From Nanobdellota archaeon (GTDB taxonomy: Archaea > Nanoarchaeota > Nanoarchaeia > Parvarchaeales > Parvarchaeaceae), in contig JAKACB010000016.1 in the NCBI GenBank assembly GCA_021796445.1, positions 1-17,935 of the forward strand: a DNA stretch of 17,935 bases. The letters are read 5' to 3'. This document shows, piece by piece, positions 6,438-13,675 of the stretch. The notes under the pieces are model-generated. The model searched no databases. It saw only the letters and a list, made by a program, of their open reading frames with translations, and had not been told where the DNA came from. Every line of letters starts with the position of its first letter. The first letter of the stretch is position 1. A program made the position numbers and the translations under genes.

Positions 6438-7889
6438 ATGGAAAAATTTTACATAACTACTCCGATTTACTATGTCAATGATAAGCCTCACATAGGGCAT
6501 GCATATACTACTGTAATCGCAGATATACTTGCAAGATGGCATAGGATAAACAACGAAAAAGTTTTCTTTTTGACGGGCACAGATGAGCATGGTGGTAAGA
6601 TAGAGAAAGCTGCAGCAGAGAAACATAAAACACCAAAGGAGTTTGTTGACGAAAACTCACAGATATACAAAGATGCATGGAAAAAGCTTGATATCTCTTA
6701 TGATAAGTTCATACGCACTACGGATGAGTACCACGAATCAGCGGTAACTGAATTTATAAGAAAGGTATGGGATAATGGAGATATTTACAAAGGTGAATAT
6801 GAGGGATTTTATTGCTTGCCAGATGAAAGATATATAACGGAAAGCGAACTTGTGAATGGAAAATGTCCTGACTGCGGTAGGGAGGTTCAAAAGATAAAGG
6901 AAGAAGCTTACTTCTTTAGATTAAGCAAATACAAGGAACAGATAGTGAAGCTTATAGAAAATGGCTTGATAACGCCGGGAAAAAATGCAAATGAGATATT
7001 AAGCAGACTTAAGGGAGAATTAAAGGATTTGGATATAACCCGAAAGAGCGTTTCATGGGGTATAAAGTTTCCATTTGATGAAAGTCATTCCGTTTATGTG
7101 TGGTTTGATGCATTACTTAATTATTTAAGTGCCTTAAACTGGCCGGACGGTAGTGAATTCAAAGAATTCTGGCCGGCAGATATTCATTTAGTAGGCAAGG
7201 AGATAGTGTGGTTCCATTCAGTAATCTGGCCGGCAATGCTTTTAGCTGCAGGTTTACCACTTCCAAAAAACATAATGGCGCATGGCTGGTGGACAGTTGA
7301 AGGTAGAAAAATGAGCAAGTCTATTGGAAATGTTGTAGACCCTATAGAAATAGTTGATAAATATTCGGCGGATGCATTCAGATATTTTTTATTGAGGGAA
7401 AAGCCAACATGGGATGATGGGGACTTTTCAGAATCAGCATTAAAGGGAAGAATAAACGGAGAGCTTATGGCTGACTTAAGTAATTTAGTTGCTAGGGTTT
7501 TGACCATTGCGGAAAGGTTCAAAGACAAAATAGAAGGAGAGGTAGAAATAGAAGATTTTATAAAAAAGAAGGAAATAATTGAAAACTTTGATAAAAAGGA
7601 TCTGTACTCTGCATTGAATCTTATATTTGAAGGAATAAGAAAAATAAATAGATATATAAACGATAAGGAGCCGTGGAAATTACAAGGTAAAGAACTAGCA
7701 AAGGTACTTTACAATTCATTAGAGGCAATAAGGGTATCTGCAATCTTTTTAAAACCATTTATGCCATCAACTGCAGAGAAAATAGAAAAGAAGCTTGGAA
7801 TAAAACCACAGTTATTAGCAGATGCGGTTTTTAGGGAATTTAATACAAATGTAGAAAGAGGAGAAAATCTTTTTAATAAGGTAACTTAA
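6438..7889 (+). CDS. metG: Methionyl-tRNA synthetase, bacterial-like
   Basis: This class I synthetase charges tRNA-Met. At 483 residues it is a short form without a C-terminal EMAP/tRNA-binding domain. Motifs are PHIGH (17-21), TGTDEHGGK (46-54), the WFDALLNYL region (222-230) and GRKMSKS (289-295), followed by an anticodon-binding helical domain with DKEPW at 409-413. The opening YITTPIYYVNDKPHIGHAYT is typical of bacterial and organellar MetRS. Archaeal enzymes usually read ALPYANGxxHIGH, so transfer from bacteria is likely. The zinc insert is incomplete: C126 and C143/C146 are present, but position 129 is Asp (CLPD). Only a weak AAAGGT precedes the start, and cotranscription with the tRNA upstream is likely. 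The stop overlaps that of the convergent aIF1 gene. Confidence 0.96.
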   Translation: MEKFYITTPIYYVNDKPHIGHAYTTVIADILARWHRINNEKVFFLTGTDEHGGKIEKAAAEKHKTPKEFVDENSQIYKDAWKKLDISYDKFIRTTDEYHESAVTEFIRKVWDNGDIYKGEYEGFYCLPDERYITESELVNGKCPDCGREVQKIKEEAYFFRLSKYKEQIVKLIENGLITPGKNANEILSRLKGELKDLDITRKSVSWGIKFPFDESHSVYVWFDALLNYLSALNWPDGSEFKEFWPADIHLVGKEIVWFHSVIWPAMLLAAGLPLPKNIMAHGWWTVEGRKMSKSIGNVVDPIEIVDKYSADAFRYFLLREKPTWDDGDFSESALKGRINGELMADLSNLVARVLTIAERFKDKIEGEVEIEDFIKKKEIIENFDKKDLYSALNLIFEGIRKINRYINDKEPWKLQGKELAKVLYNSLEAIRVSAIFLKPFMPSTAEKIEKKLGIKPQLLADAVFREFNTNVERGENLFNKVT

Positions 7890-8188
7890 GAAAAAGAGGA
7901 CTCAGGAAAACCCTGTTTGATAAGTATATCTTTTACTTTATCTATGTGTTCCCCTTGTAATTCTATCATGCCGTCTTTAAATGTTCCGCCGCAGGCTATC
8001 TTTGTTTTTAATATTTTTGTAAGGTCCTTTATATTTACAGCTTTTGGATCCAGACCACTTATAATAGTAACCATCTTTTTGAAAGAAACCTTTTTAGTGT
8101 AAATCTTTATTTTCTGCGTTTCCTGCGAAATGGTACCGCAGATACAAAGGTCTTTTGGAAGACCACAAACCGGACAAACTTCTGTCAT
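7886..8188 (-). CDS. Translation initiation factor aIF1 (SUI1 family)
   Basis: The 100-residue protein belongs to the SUI1/eIF1 family, which acts on the small ribosomal subunit in start-codon selection. An N-terminal four-cysteine knuckle, CPVCGLPKDLCIC (5-17), is typical of archaeal members. The SUI1 core follows, with KMVTIISGLD, LKTKIACGGTFKDG and ELQGEHIDKVKDIL, ending GFPESSF. A frame-open TTG at 8206 would add MNKKIK. The ATG at 8188 is preferred because homologues begin just before the first cysteine pair and the TATA box at 8213-8224 places transcription within a few nt of 8188. The stop codon (TTA on the plus strand, 7886-7888) overlaps the metG stop. Confidence 0.92.
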   Translation of the reverse strand: MTEVCPVCGLPKDLCICGTISQETQKIKIYTKKVSFKKMVTIISGLDPKAVNIKDLTKILKTKIACGGTFKDGMIELQGEHIDKVKDILIKQGFPESSFS

Positions 8189-8212
8189 TTTTATCTTTTT
8201 ATTCAACCCCTT

Positions 8213-8224
8213 TAAAATTTATAG
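8213..8224 (-). promoter_or_regulatory. TATA box of aIF1 gene
   Basis: On the minus strand CTATAAATTTTA is centred about 30 nt before the ATG at 8188. This gives a leaderless or very short leader transcript that would start downstream of the alternative TTG at 8206. The box partly overlaps a 7-bp inverted repeat (TATAGGT 8220-8226, ACCTATA 8242-8248). Confidence 0.5.
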
Positions 8225-8310
8225 GTTATATATGATTAAATACCTATATAAACCTTTCTTAGCAAATATTACTGTTATTATATGATGGCACTGTAAGTTT
8301 ATAAAGTGTG

Positions 8311-8390
8311 AGTGGGAAAACCTACGATTTAAATCGTGGGATGAAAGCGAACTCAAAAGTGGAAAACATAAATAACAGAAGTGGTAAAAC
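8311..8390 (+). repeat. Three AGTGG(N)AAAAC direct repeats upstream of tnpB
   Basis: AGTGGGAAAAC (8311-8321), AGTGGAAAAC (8358-8367) and AGTGGTAAAAC (8380-8390) are three near copies within 80 bp. One flanks the left hairpin and two precede the tnpB start. A TATA-like acataaataac lies between the last two, about 27 nt before the tnpB ATG. Confidence 0.5.
8321..8340. repeat. Left-end palindrome of IS element
   Basis: ACGATTTAAATCGT (8324-8337) is a perfect palindrome. CCT before it and GGG after it extend the pairing to 10 bp with one T-G wobble. It lies 56 bp before the tnpB start, as expected for a subterminal hairpin bound by TnpA in IS200/IS605 elements. Confidence 0.65.
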
Positions 8391-8396
8391 AACAAT

Positions 8397-9687
8397 ATGT
8401 TAACAGCATACAAATTTAGGCTGTATCCTAACAAAGATCAAAAAGAACTGTTTTCAAAATACTTTGGCTGCACTAGAGTAGTGTGGAATAAAGCCTTAGA
8501 GTTGAGAGAAAGCTATTACAAAGAGCATAAAAACGATAAGCAAAAGAAGGGATTAAACTACTATGATACAGCAAGATTCTTAAGAGAGTTAAAGCAGAAG
8601 GAAGAATACAAATGGCTTAATGAAGCCAACTCACAATCATTGCAGCAAGCATTGATGGATTTGGACAAGGCATTCAAGGCATTCTTCAAAGGCATATCGA
8701 AATACCCAAATTACAAGAAGAAAACAAACAGGTAGTCCTTTAGAGTTCCACAGTTCTTCAACTTCACTGACAATTTACTGTACCTTCCTAAGATGGGAAA
8801 AGGCATAAAGATGGAATTCACAGGGAATTCCCAAGGGACAAAGTGAAGCAATTAACAGTAACAAAAACACCTACAGGCAAGTACTTCGTCTCTATCACAG
8901 TGGACGACAGAAAAGAAACACCTCAAAAAGTGCAAATAACGAATGATCCAACAAAACCATAGGCATTGACATGGGATTAAAAGACTTTGCTGTACTGTCA
9001 AACGGTATAAAGATCAGTAATCCAAAGTTTCTGCAGAAATCAGAGAAGCTGCTAAAGAGCAGGCAGAGAGCATTGTCAAGGAAGCAAAAAGGCAGCAAAA
9101 ACAGAGACAAGGCAAGATTAATGGTGGCAAAAACACATGAAAAAGTAGCCAGTCAAAGAAATGATTTCATTCATAAGGTATCAACGGCGATAACCAAGCG
9201 GTTCGATACCATAGTGATAGAAACATTAAACGTTAGAGGAATGAAGAAGAACCACAACCTGGCAAAGGCAATAGGCAATGTGAGCTGGAGCAGATTCTTC
9301 CAGTTCCTTAAGTACAAGGCAGAAAAATCAGGAAAGAACATAATAGAGATAGGAATGTTTGAAAAGTCGTCAAAGACATGCAGTGTATGCGGGCATGTCA
9401 ATAATGATTTGACGTTAAAAGAAAGAGAATGGACATGCAAGAGCTGTAAGACTAAGCTAGACAGGGATGTAAACGCAGCAATAAACATAAGAAATTTCGG
9501 TCTTAATCAAATAGGATTAAATCAAATACCCTCGGACAGAGGGGAATTTAAGCCTGTTGAGAATTCTCTGACGGCGGAACTTGCTAAGCTGAATATTCAA
9601 GCAAGGTCTACGAGCCATGATCCAAAGAAGCAGGAAATATACGCTATGAAGAAGTTAAAACTTTTAATAGGAGCTGGAAGCCTGTGA
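8397..9687 (+). pseudogene. tnpB: TnpB (OrfB), RNA-guided nuclease family, broken
   Basis: The gene is one TnpB split by three lesions. The frame from 8397 (MLTAYKFRLYPNKDQ) reaches a TAG at 8733, probably CAG changed to TAG, since the same frame continues sensibly as SFRVPQFFNF. A 1-bp loss near 8819 moves to the frame holding REFPRDKVKQLTVTKTPTGK. A second 1-bp loss in the A-run at 8953-8956 moves to the frame GIDMGLKDFAVLS. The RuvC residues are all still present: Asp in GIDMG (8968-8970), Glu in VIETLNV (9220-9222) and Asp in DRDVNAA (9466-9468). The CSVCG...CKSC zinc ribbon is also intact. The C-terminal phrases PSDRGEFKPVE and AELAKL are typical of IS605 OrfB. Intact catalytic sites with few lesions point to recent decay, or to assembly errors. 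Confidence 0.88.
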
Positions 9688-9696
9688 ATTCATGGG
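9681..9696. repeat. Right-end hairpin of IS element
   Basis: CCTGTGAA pairs with TTCATGGG through an imperfect palindrome (G-T wobbles) with TGAATTCA at its centre. It includes the tnpB stop codon (9685-9687) and is followed by AGGATGTCAC. This layout, a hairpin at the tnpB 3' end then GGAGGATGTCAC, is the usual right end of IS605-group elements and the region where omega RNAs end. Confidence 0.6.
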
Positions 9697-9740
9697 AGGA
9701 TGTCACTTTAGTAGTTATACCTGTAATAAATTGTTAAAAC

Positions 9741-9750
9741 TTTATAAATA
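9741..9750 (+). promoter_or_regulatory. TATA box of argS, leaderless spacing
   Basis: TTTATAAATA is centred about 27 nt before the argS ATG (9773), preceded by an A-rich BRE-like stretch. No Shine-Dalgarno site is present. A transcript starting at the ATG is expected. Confidence 0.65.
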
Positions 9751-9772
9751 AAGAGAAAAGCATCTATAAAAT

Positions 9773-11542
9773 ATGAAAGTTCAAGAATTAAAGGAAAAAT
9801 TGAATTTACCAGAGTGGGCAGAAATAACATCCAGCCAGTTCTCTGATATATCATTTAGCTGTATAAAGTATGCAAAGAGCAATGGTAAAGATCCAATATC
9901 ATTTGCGGATGAAATCGCAAAGAAAATAGAATCAAAGTATATAAAGAAGGCAGTAGCGTTGAACACCTATATAAATATAGATTTAAATTTCGATGAGCTT
10001 GAAAAGGATGAAAAAATACTGAGTAAAATAGAATTACAAAGCGTTAAAAATTCATTTTCTGCTAAAACAGTAAGACTTGAGCATACTTCTGTAAATCCGA
10101 ATAAAGCATTGCATATTGGCCACATGAGAAATTCATATATTGGGGAATTCATTAGGAAAGCACTTATTTACAGCTCTGCAAACGTGATAACCTCCAATTT
10201 TATTGAGGATACCGGCGCACAGGTAGCTGATATAATTGTTGGCTTTAAGTACCTTAACAAAAAGCAGGAAACTGATGAGAAGTTTGACATTTACTGTTCA
10301 AAGATATACAAGGAGGTTAATGAAGACTACGAAAAAGAAAAATCTCTGCTTGAAAAAAGGAAGGAAGTGCTTCTAAAGATAGAAGCAGGGGATAATGATA
10401 CATTGAAGTTTCTGGATTCAATAGTAAACAAGGTTTTGCTTGCACAACTTTCTACTTTGATAGGAGAAAAGATAAAGTATGATCTTCTGGATCTAGAACG
10501 TTATATACTGGGAGAAGGAATAGTAAAGGCCGCACTGGACAAACTTATAGCAGAAGGGATAGCAGCGGTTTCCGAAAGCGAGAAAAATAAAGGCTGTATA
10601 GTCAGCAACATAGACGGCAATGAAATAACGCTTACAAGATCAGATGGAACCTCTCTGTACATAGCTAAAGACATTGCATATGCAATGATAAAGCACAGTA
10701 TACTCAAAGAAAAGATAAAATACAGGAAGTTTTCTTCAAATTTCGATGGAACCGATATTCTTATTTCAAGCAGGGATGGCGATGAATCTGGCATGCAAAA
10801 AATAGACATTTCATTTACATTGACAGACTCTGCTCAAAATGCAGAGCAGAATGCTGTTAAATTTATAATAGAGAAATTTGCAGGAAAAGGCTCCTATAAT
10901 CATTACGGTTATGAGCCTGTTTCAATTTCCAAAGATACTGCAGCTTATCTTGGGATAAATACGGATGAAAAATTTATGAGAATGAGTGGTAGAAAGGGTA
11001 TAACGGTTGAATTTGACGACTTAGCTGATAAAATAAAAGGAAGAGTTATAGAAGAAGCAGAGAAAAGCGGCAGGAAGATGGAGAGTAATTCTGCTAGGAA
11101 GATATCATCAAATGTAATCAGGTACTATCTATTAAAGTTTTCTCCGTCAAAAATGGTGGTATTTGATATAAATGATGCCATCTCTTTGAAAGGCGATAGT
11201 GCAGTGTACATAAATTACAGTTATTCAAGGTCATTGAGCATACTTAACAAGGCAAATATAAATGGTTATGACAACGTTTCATTTGATCAAAATGAGGCAA
11301 AATTCCTAAAGGAGATTTTTCTTTGGGAAAATGTTTTGGACGATGCAATCTCTAATCTTAAACCTAATCTTGTATGTGAATACCTACATAGAATAGCTGA
11401 CGTTTTCAATGCCTTTTACGAGAAAAATAGGATATTGGGGGATAAAAGGGAGAAAGAAAGGCTGCTTTTAGTATCAGCATTTAAAACAATTGTAGAAAAT
11501 CTTTCTTATTTTTTAGGCATTGATCTGGTTGAAAGGATTTAA
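9773..11542 (+). CDS. argS: Arginyl-tRNA synthetase
   Basis: This class I synthetase charges tRNA-Arg. It has 589 residues. A short N-terminal additional domain of about 95 residues precedes the catalytic core. The core has NPNKALHIGHMRN (108-120, HIGH at 114-117), FIEDTGAQVADII (143-155) and the arginine-enzyme form of the second signature, MSGRKG (404-409), in place of KMSKS. The C-terminal DALR anticodon-binding domain contains INYSYSRSLSI (480-490) and ends FLGIDLVERI. The insertion at about 163-235 is Lys/Glu-rich and probably helical. The start is set by a TATA box 27 nt upstream. It lies directly after the IS relic, whose insertion left this promoter intact, and is followed by an 84-bp gap and DP1. 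Confidence 0.95.
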   Translation: MKVQELKEKLNLPEWAEITSSQFSDISFSCIKYAKSNGKDPISFADEIAKKIESKYIKKAVALNTYINIDLNFDELEKDEKILSKIELQSVKNSFSAKTVRLEHTSVNPNKALHIGHMRNSYIGEFIRKALIYSSANVITSNFIEDTGAQVADIIVGFKYLNKKQETDEKFDIYCSKIYKEVNEDYEKEKSLLEKRKEVLLKIEAGDNDTLKFLDSIVNKVLLAQLSTLIGEKIKYDLLDLERYILGEGIVKAALDKLIAEGIAAVSESEKNKGCIVSNIDGNEITLTRSDGTSLYIAKDIAYAMIKHSILKEKIKYRKFSSNFDGTDILISSRDGDESGMQKIDISFTLTDSAQNAEQNAVKFIIEKFAGKGSYNHYGYEPVSISKDTAAYLGINTDEKFMRMSGRKGITVEFDDLADKIKGRVIEEAEKSGRKMESNSARKISSNVIRYYLLKFSPSKMVVFDINDAISLKGDSAVYINYSYSRSLSILNKANINGYDNVSFDQNEAKFLKEIFLWENVLDDAISNLKPNLVCEYLHRIADVFNAFYEKNRILGDKREKERLLLVSAFKTIVENLSYFLGIDLVERI

Positions 11543-11578
11543 TGCGTTGTATTATCTATAATAAAGAAAGAGGCAAAC

Positions 11579-11589
11579 ATATATTTATT
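11579..11589 (+). promoter_or_regulatory. TATA box of DP1 gene
   Basis: CATATATTTAT, centred near 11584, would start a transcript near 11610. That leaves a leader of about 17 nt with a Shine-Dalgarno-like GGTGG at 11613-11617, 9 nt before the ATG at 11627. It is the only promoter seen ahead of the DP1-tmk1-tmk2-pilin run. Confidence 0.5.
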
Positions 11590-11626
11590 GCCGTTGAGAT
11601 AGAGTATTGATTGGTGGTTAAATATT

Positions 11627-13063
11627 ATGGATGAGGATCAACTTAATACCCTGTTTTCAAATGGAATACTTGTAGATTCATCTATAAAGGATACAAATAT
11701 CTCTGATGTTTATGGGCTAATTAGATCACTTAAAGAAAAAAATGTGAATTTTCTGGATATAAACACTTTTCATGATTTATACAATGGGGAAGCTAGCACA
11801 GATTCAGATATAGAGATAATTAAAAACTATGAAGGAGAGATATCGGAGTCTAAGCCTCCAAACTGGGTAAATTATTTTAACGACAGGTTCAACAGATTAA
11901 AGACAATTTTGATTAATAAGGACAGATCTGGTCTATCCTCGTTGTCAAACATAAAAAACATGCCGCAGAGTTCCGACGTAAAATCAATAGTTATGGTTTC
12001 ATCGGTTTCTATCAGCCCTGTTAAAAAATACACAATACTGGATATAGAGGACAATACCGGGAGTTATAAAGCAATAATAACAAATTCAAATCAGGAAATT
12101 CTCGAAGACCAGGTTGTGATGATATCAGGAAGAAAATACAATGATGCAATATTTGTAAAGGACATAATTTTTCCTGAAATACAGATGAGAGAAAAAGTAA
12201 AGCAGGAGATAGATGACTCGTTCATCCTTTTTTTATCAGACATACATGTTGGTTCGAAATTATTTGTAAATGATGCTTTTGAAAGGTTTATAAAATGGAT
12301 AAACGGAGAAATACCCGAGTATTCAAACATAGCCAAGTTAGTAAAATTTATTGTACTAAACGGTGATTTGATAGATGGTATAGGAGTATACCCAGACCAG
12401 GAAAAAGAACTTGCTATACTCGATCTTAAAGGTCAATATGATAAGCTTTATAGCTTTCTTGACAGGATACCAAAAAACATAAAGTTGATTTTGTCGCAGG
12501 GTAACCATGATGCTACACATATTGCAGAGCCCCAACCAAAACTAGATAAAACTTTTGCAGATAGTTTATATAAGTTAAAAAATGCCGTTTTTCTTTCAAA
12601 TCCATATCAAGTTAACTTAATTATAGGAAAAGCAAAGATTAATTTGCTTTCATATCATGGCTTCAGTATAACTTACTATGCAAATAAGATTCCTAAATAC
12701 AGTAAAATGGATGCAGATGACATAGAAAACATAATGAAGATACACCTTAAGTCAAGGCATATAGCGCCTTCGCATGGTTCAACGCAATTAATGCCTTTAC
12801 CAAGAGATTATCTTGTTATAGAAGAAACTCCAGATATATATGCTACTGGGCATATACATAAAACTCTAGCTTCAATATACAAAGGGACAGTACTTATAAA
12901 TTCGTCGTGCTGGCAGTATCAAACTTCTTACCAAAAAAAATATGGTATGGATCCTGATGTGGCAAAGGTTCCTATAGTAAATATGCGTGATAAAAGCTTT
13001 CAGATACTTGATTTTCTTGGAGATAAAGTCCAAACGTACAAAAAAGGTTTGAAGGAGGCATAA
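11627..13063 (+). CDS. polB: DNA polymerase D small subunit DP1 (3'-5' exonuclease)
   Basis: DP1 is the proofreading exonuclease subunit of the archaeal replicative polymerase PolD. It has 478 residues. The N-terminal part (1-115) is divergent and probably serves subunit or DNA contacts. An OB-fold-like region follows (about 118-185). The calcineurin-like phosphoesterase domain shows all metal motifs: SDIHVGS (204-210, D205 and H207), NGDLIDG (245-251, D247), GNHD (292-295), YHGF (343-346, H344) and GHIHK (408-412). The intact residues predict an active nuclease. The large subunit DP2 is not in the window. The gene leads a same-strand series with two thymidylate kinases, linking replication and dTTP supply. 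The tmk1 ribosome binding site lies within its last codons. Confidence 0.95.
   Translation: MDEDQLNTLFSNGILVDSSIKDTNISDVYGLIRSLKEKNVNFLDINTFHDLYNGEASTDSDIEIIKNYEGEISESKPPNWVNYFNDRFNRLKTILINKDRSGLSSLSNIKNMPQSSDVKSIVMVSSVSISPVKKYTILDIEDNTGSYKAIITNSNQEILEDQVVMISGRKYNDAIFVKDIIFPEIQMREKVKQEIDDSFILFLSDIHVGSKLFVNDAFERFIKWINGEIPEYSNIAKLVKFIVLNGDLIDGIGVYPDQEKELAILDLKGQYDKLYSFLDRIPKNIKLILSQGNHDATHIAEPQPKLDKTFADSLYKLKNAVFLSNPYQVNLIIGKAKINLLSYHGFSITYYANKIPKYSKMDADDIENIMKIHLKSRHIAPSHGSTQLMPLPRDYLVIEETPDIYATGHIHKTLASIYKGTVLINSSCWQYQTSYQKKYGMDPDVAKVPIVNMRDKSFQILDFLGDKVQTYKKGLKEA
13054..13058 (+). promoter_or_regulatory. Shine-Dalgarno site of tmk1 inside DP1 gene
   Basis: GGAGG lies 6 nt before the ATG at 13065 and within the final codons of DP1, whose TAA ends at 13063. 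The 1-nt gap and embedded site indicate cotranscription of the two genes. Confidence 0.8.
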
Positions 13064-13064
13064 A

Positions 13065-13673
13065 ATGGAGGGAAAAATAATCGTAATAGAAGGAATAGAC
13101 GGTGCTGGAAAGGCTACACAGTCCAGACTTTTAAAAGAAACGCTTGAAAAAGAGAAAAAGAATGTTTCAATGTATTCTTACCCAGATTATCCATCTATTT
13201 ATGGAGAAAGAATAAAATCATTTCTCTATAAAAAGATAAATCTGAAAGTAGATGAACTTTTTATGCTTTACATAATTGATATGGTAAAAGATAAAAGCAA
13301 TATACTAGAAGCTGTAAAGAATGGAAACTATGTTATAATAGACCGATTCTTCTTTTCTACTATAGCTTATCAGTCAGCTGGCGGTTTCTCCTATGAAAAT
13401 GGAAAAGAGATTGTAAAGCTTTTAGACATGCCCTTAGTAGATAAAGTTTTTTACATAAATGTACCGGTCGATATTTCAATGCAGAGAAAGGAAAAACAGA
13501 AGGGGAAGATGGATGTTGACAAATTTGAGAGTAATAAAAACTTTCTTTCAAAGGTTTCAACCTTTTATAGTAAATTAAAAAATGAGAGGTTTTATGCTAA
13601 ATCCTGGGAGGAGATAGACGGCAACAAAAGTATAGAAGAGATATCTTATTTAATAAAAAAAGGTCTTGATTAA
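13065..13673 (+). CDS. Thymidylate kinase paralogue 1 (divergent)
   Basis: The protein belongs to the thymidylate kinase family (dTMP to dTDP). It has 202 residues, with P-loop GIDGAGKAT (10-18), a DRF motif (93-95, in IIDRFFFSTIAYQ) and a basic LID-like segment RKEKQKGK (141-148). It departs from standard enzymes in two places. The TREP/TKEPT loop is replaced by SYPDYPS (38-44), and the ADR motif is replaced by IIDM (70-73). A YPDY-type subgroup is known in archaea, so it may still act on dTMP, or on another nucleotide. It starts 1 nt after DP1 and ends 2 nt before the second kinase. The first 20 residues match that kinase at most positions, so an old tandem duplication or paralogue pairing is likely. 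Confidence 0.85.
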   Translation: MEGKIIVIEGIDGAGKATQSRLLKETLEKEKKNVSMYSYPDYPSIYGERIKSFLYKKINLKVDELFMLYIIDMVKDKSNILEAVKNGNYVIIDRFFFSTIAYQSAGGFSYENGKEIVKLLDMPLVDKVFYINVPVDISMQRKEKQKGKMDVDKFESNKNFLSKVSTFYSKLKNERFYAKSWEEIDGNKSIEEISYLIKKGLD

Positions 13674-13675
13674 TC

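Larger units (their letters stand above)
8301..9708 (+). mobile_element. Decayed TnpB-only IS200/IS605-type element
   Basis: The element consists of a broken tnpB with a palindrome at each side. The left hairpin is at 8321-8340 and the right hairpin at 9681-9696, followed by AGGATGTCAC. No Y1 transposase (tnpA) is present, so it is of the IS1341 kind, mobilised if at all by a TnpA elsewhere. It lies in the promoter region between aIF1 (-) and argS (+) without breaking either gene. Members of this family make no target duplication, so the exact ends cannot be fixed from this sequence and the limits given are approximate. Confidence 0.65.

Noticed and set aside
8189..8206. TTG at 8206 as the aIF1 start
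   Set aside because: The purine-rich AAAGGGG abuts the TTG too closely to act as its ribosome binding site, and the TATA position puts transcription near 8191-8193, downstream of it. Homologues start near the first cysteine pair.
8220..8248. Inverted repeat TATAGGT...ACCTATA near the aIF1 promoter as an operator
   Set aside because: The 7-bp arms are AT-rich and overlap a TATA box, so chance pairing is likely. It is mentioned only in the promoter entry.
8219..8434. 71-residue minus-strand frame over the aIF1 promoter and IS left end
   Set aside because: It covers promoter and IS-end sequence and the tnpB start, has low-complexity hydrophobic composition, and lacks a domain.
8397..9687. Two separate transposase genes (8397-8735 and 8971-9687)
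   Set aside because: They are the N- and C-terminal parts of one TnpB. The region between them can be read through by ignoring one stop and adding back two single bases.
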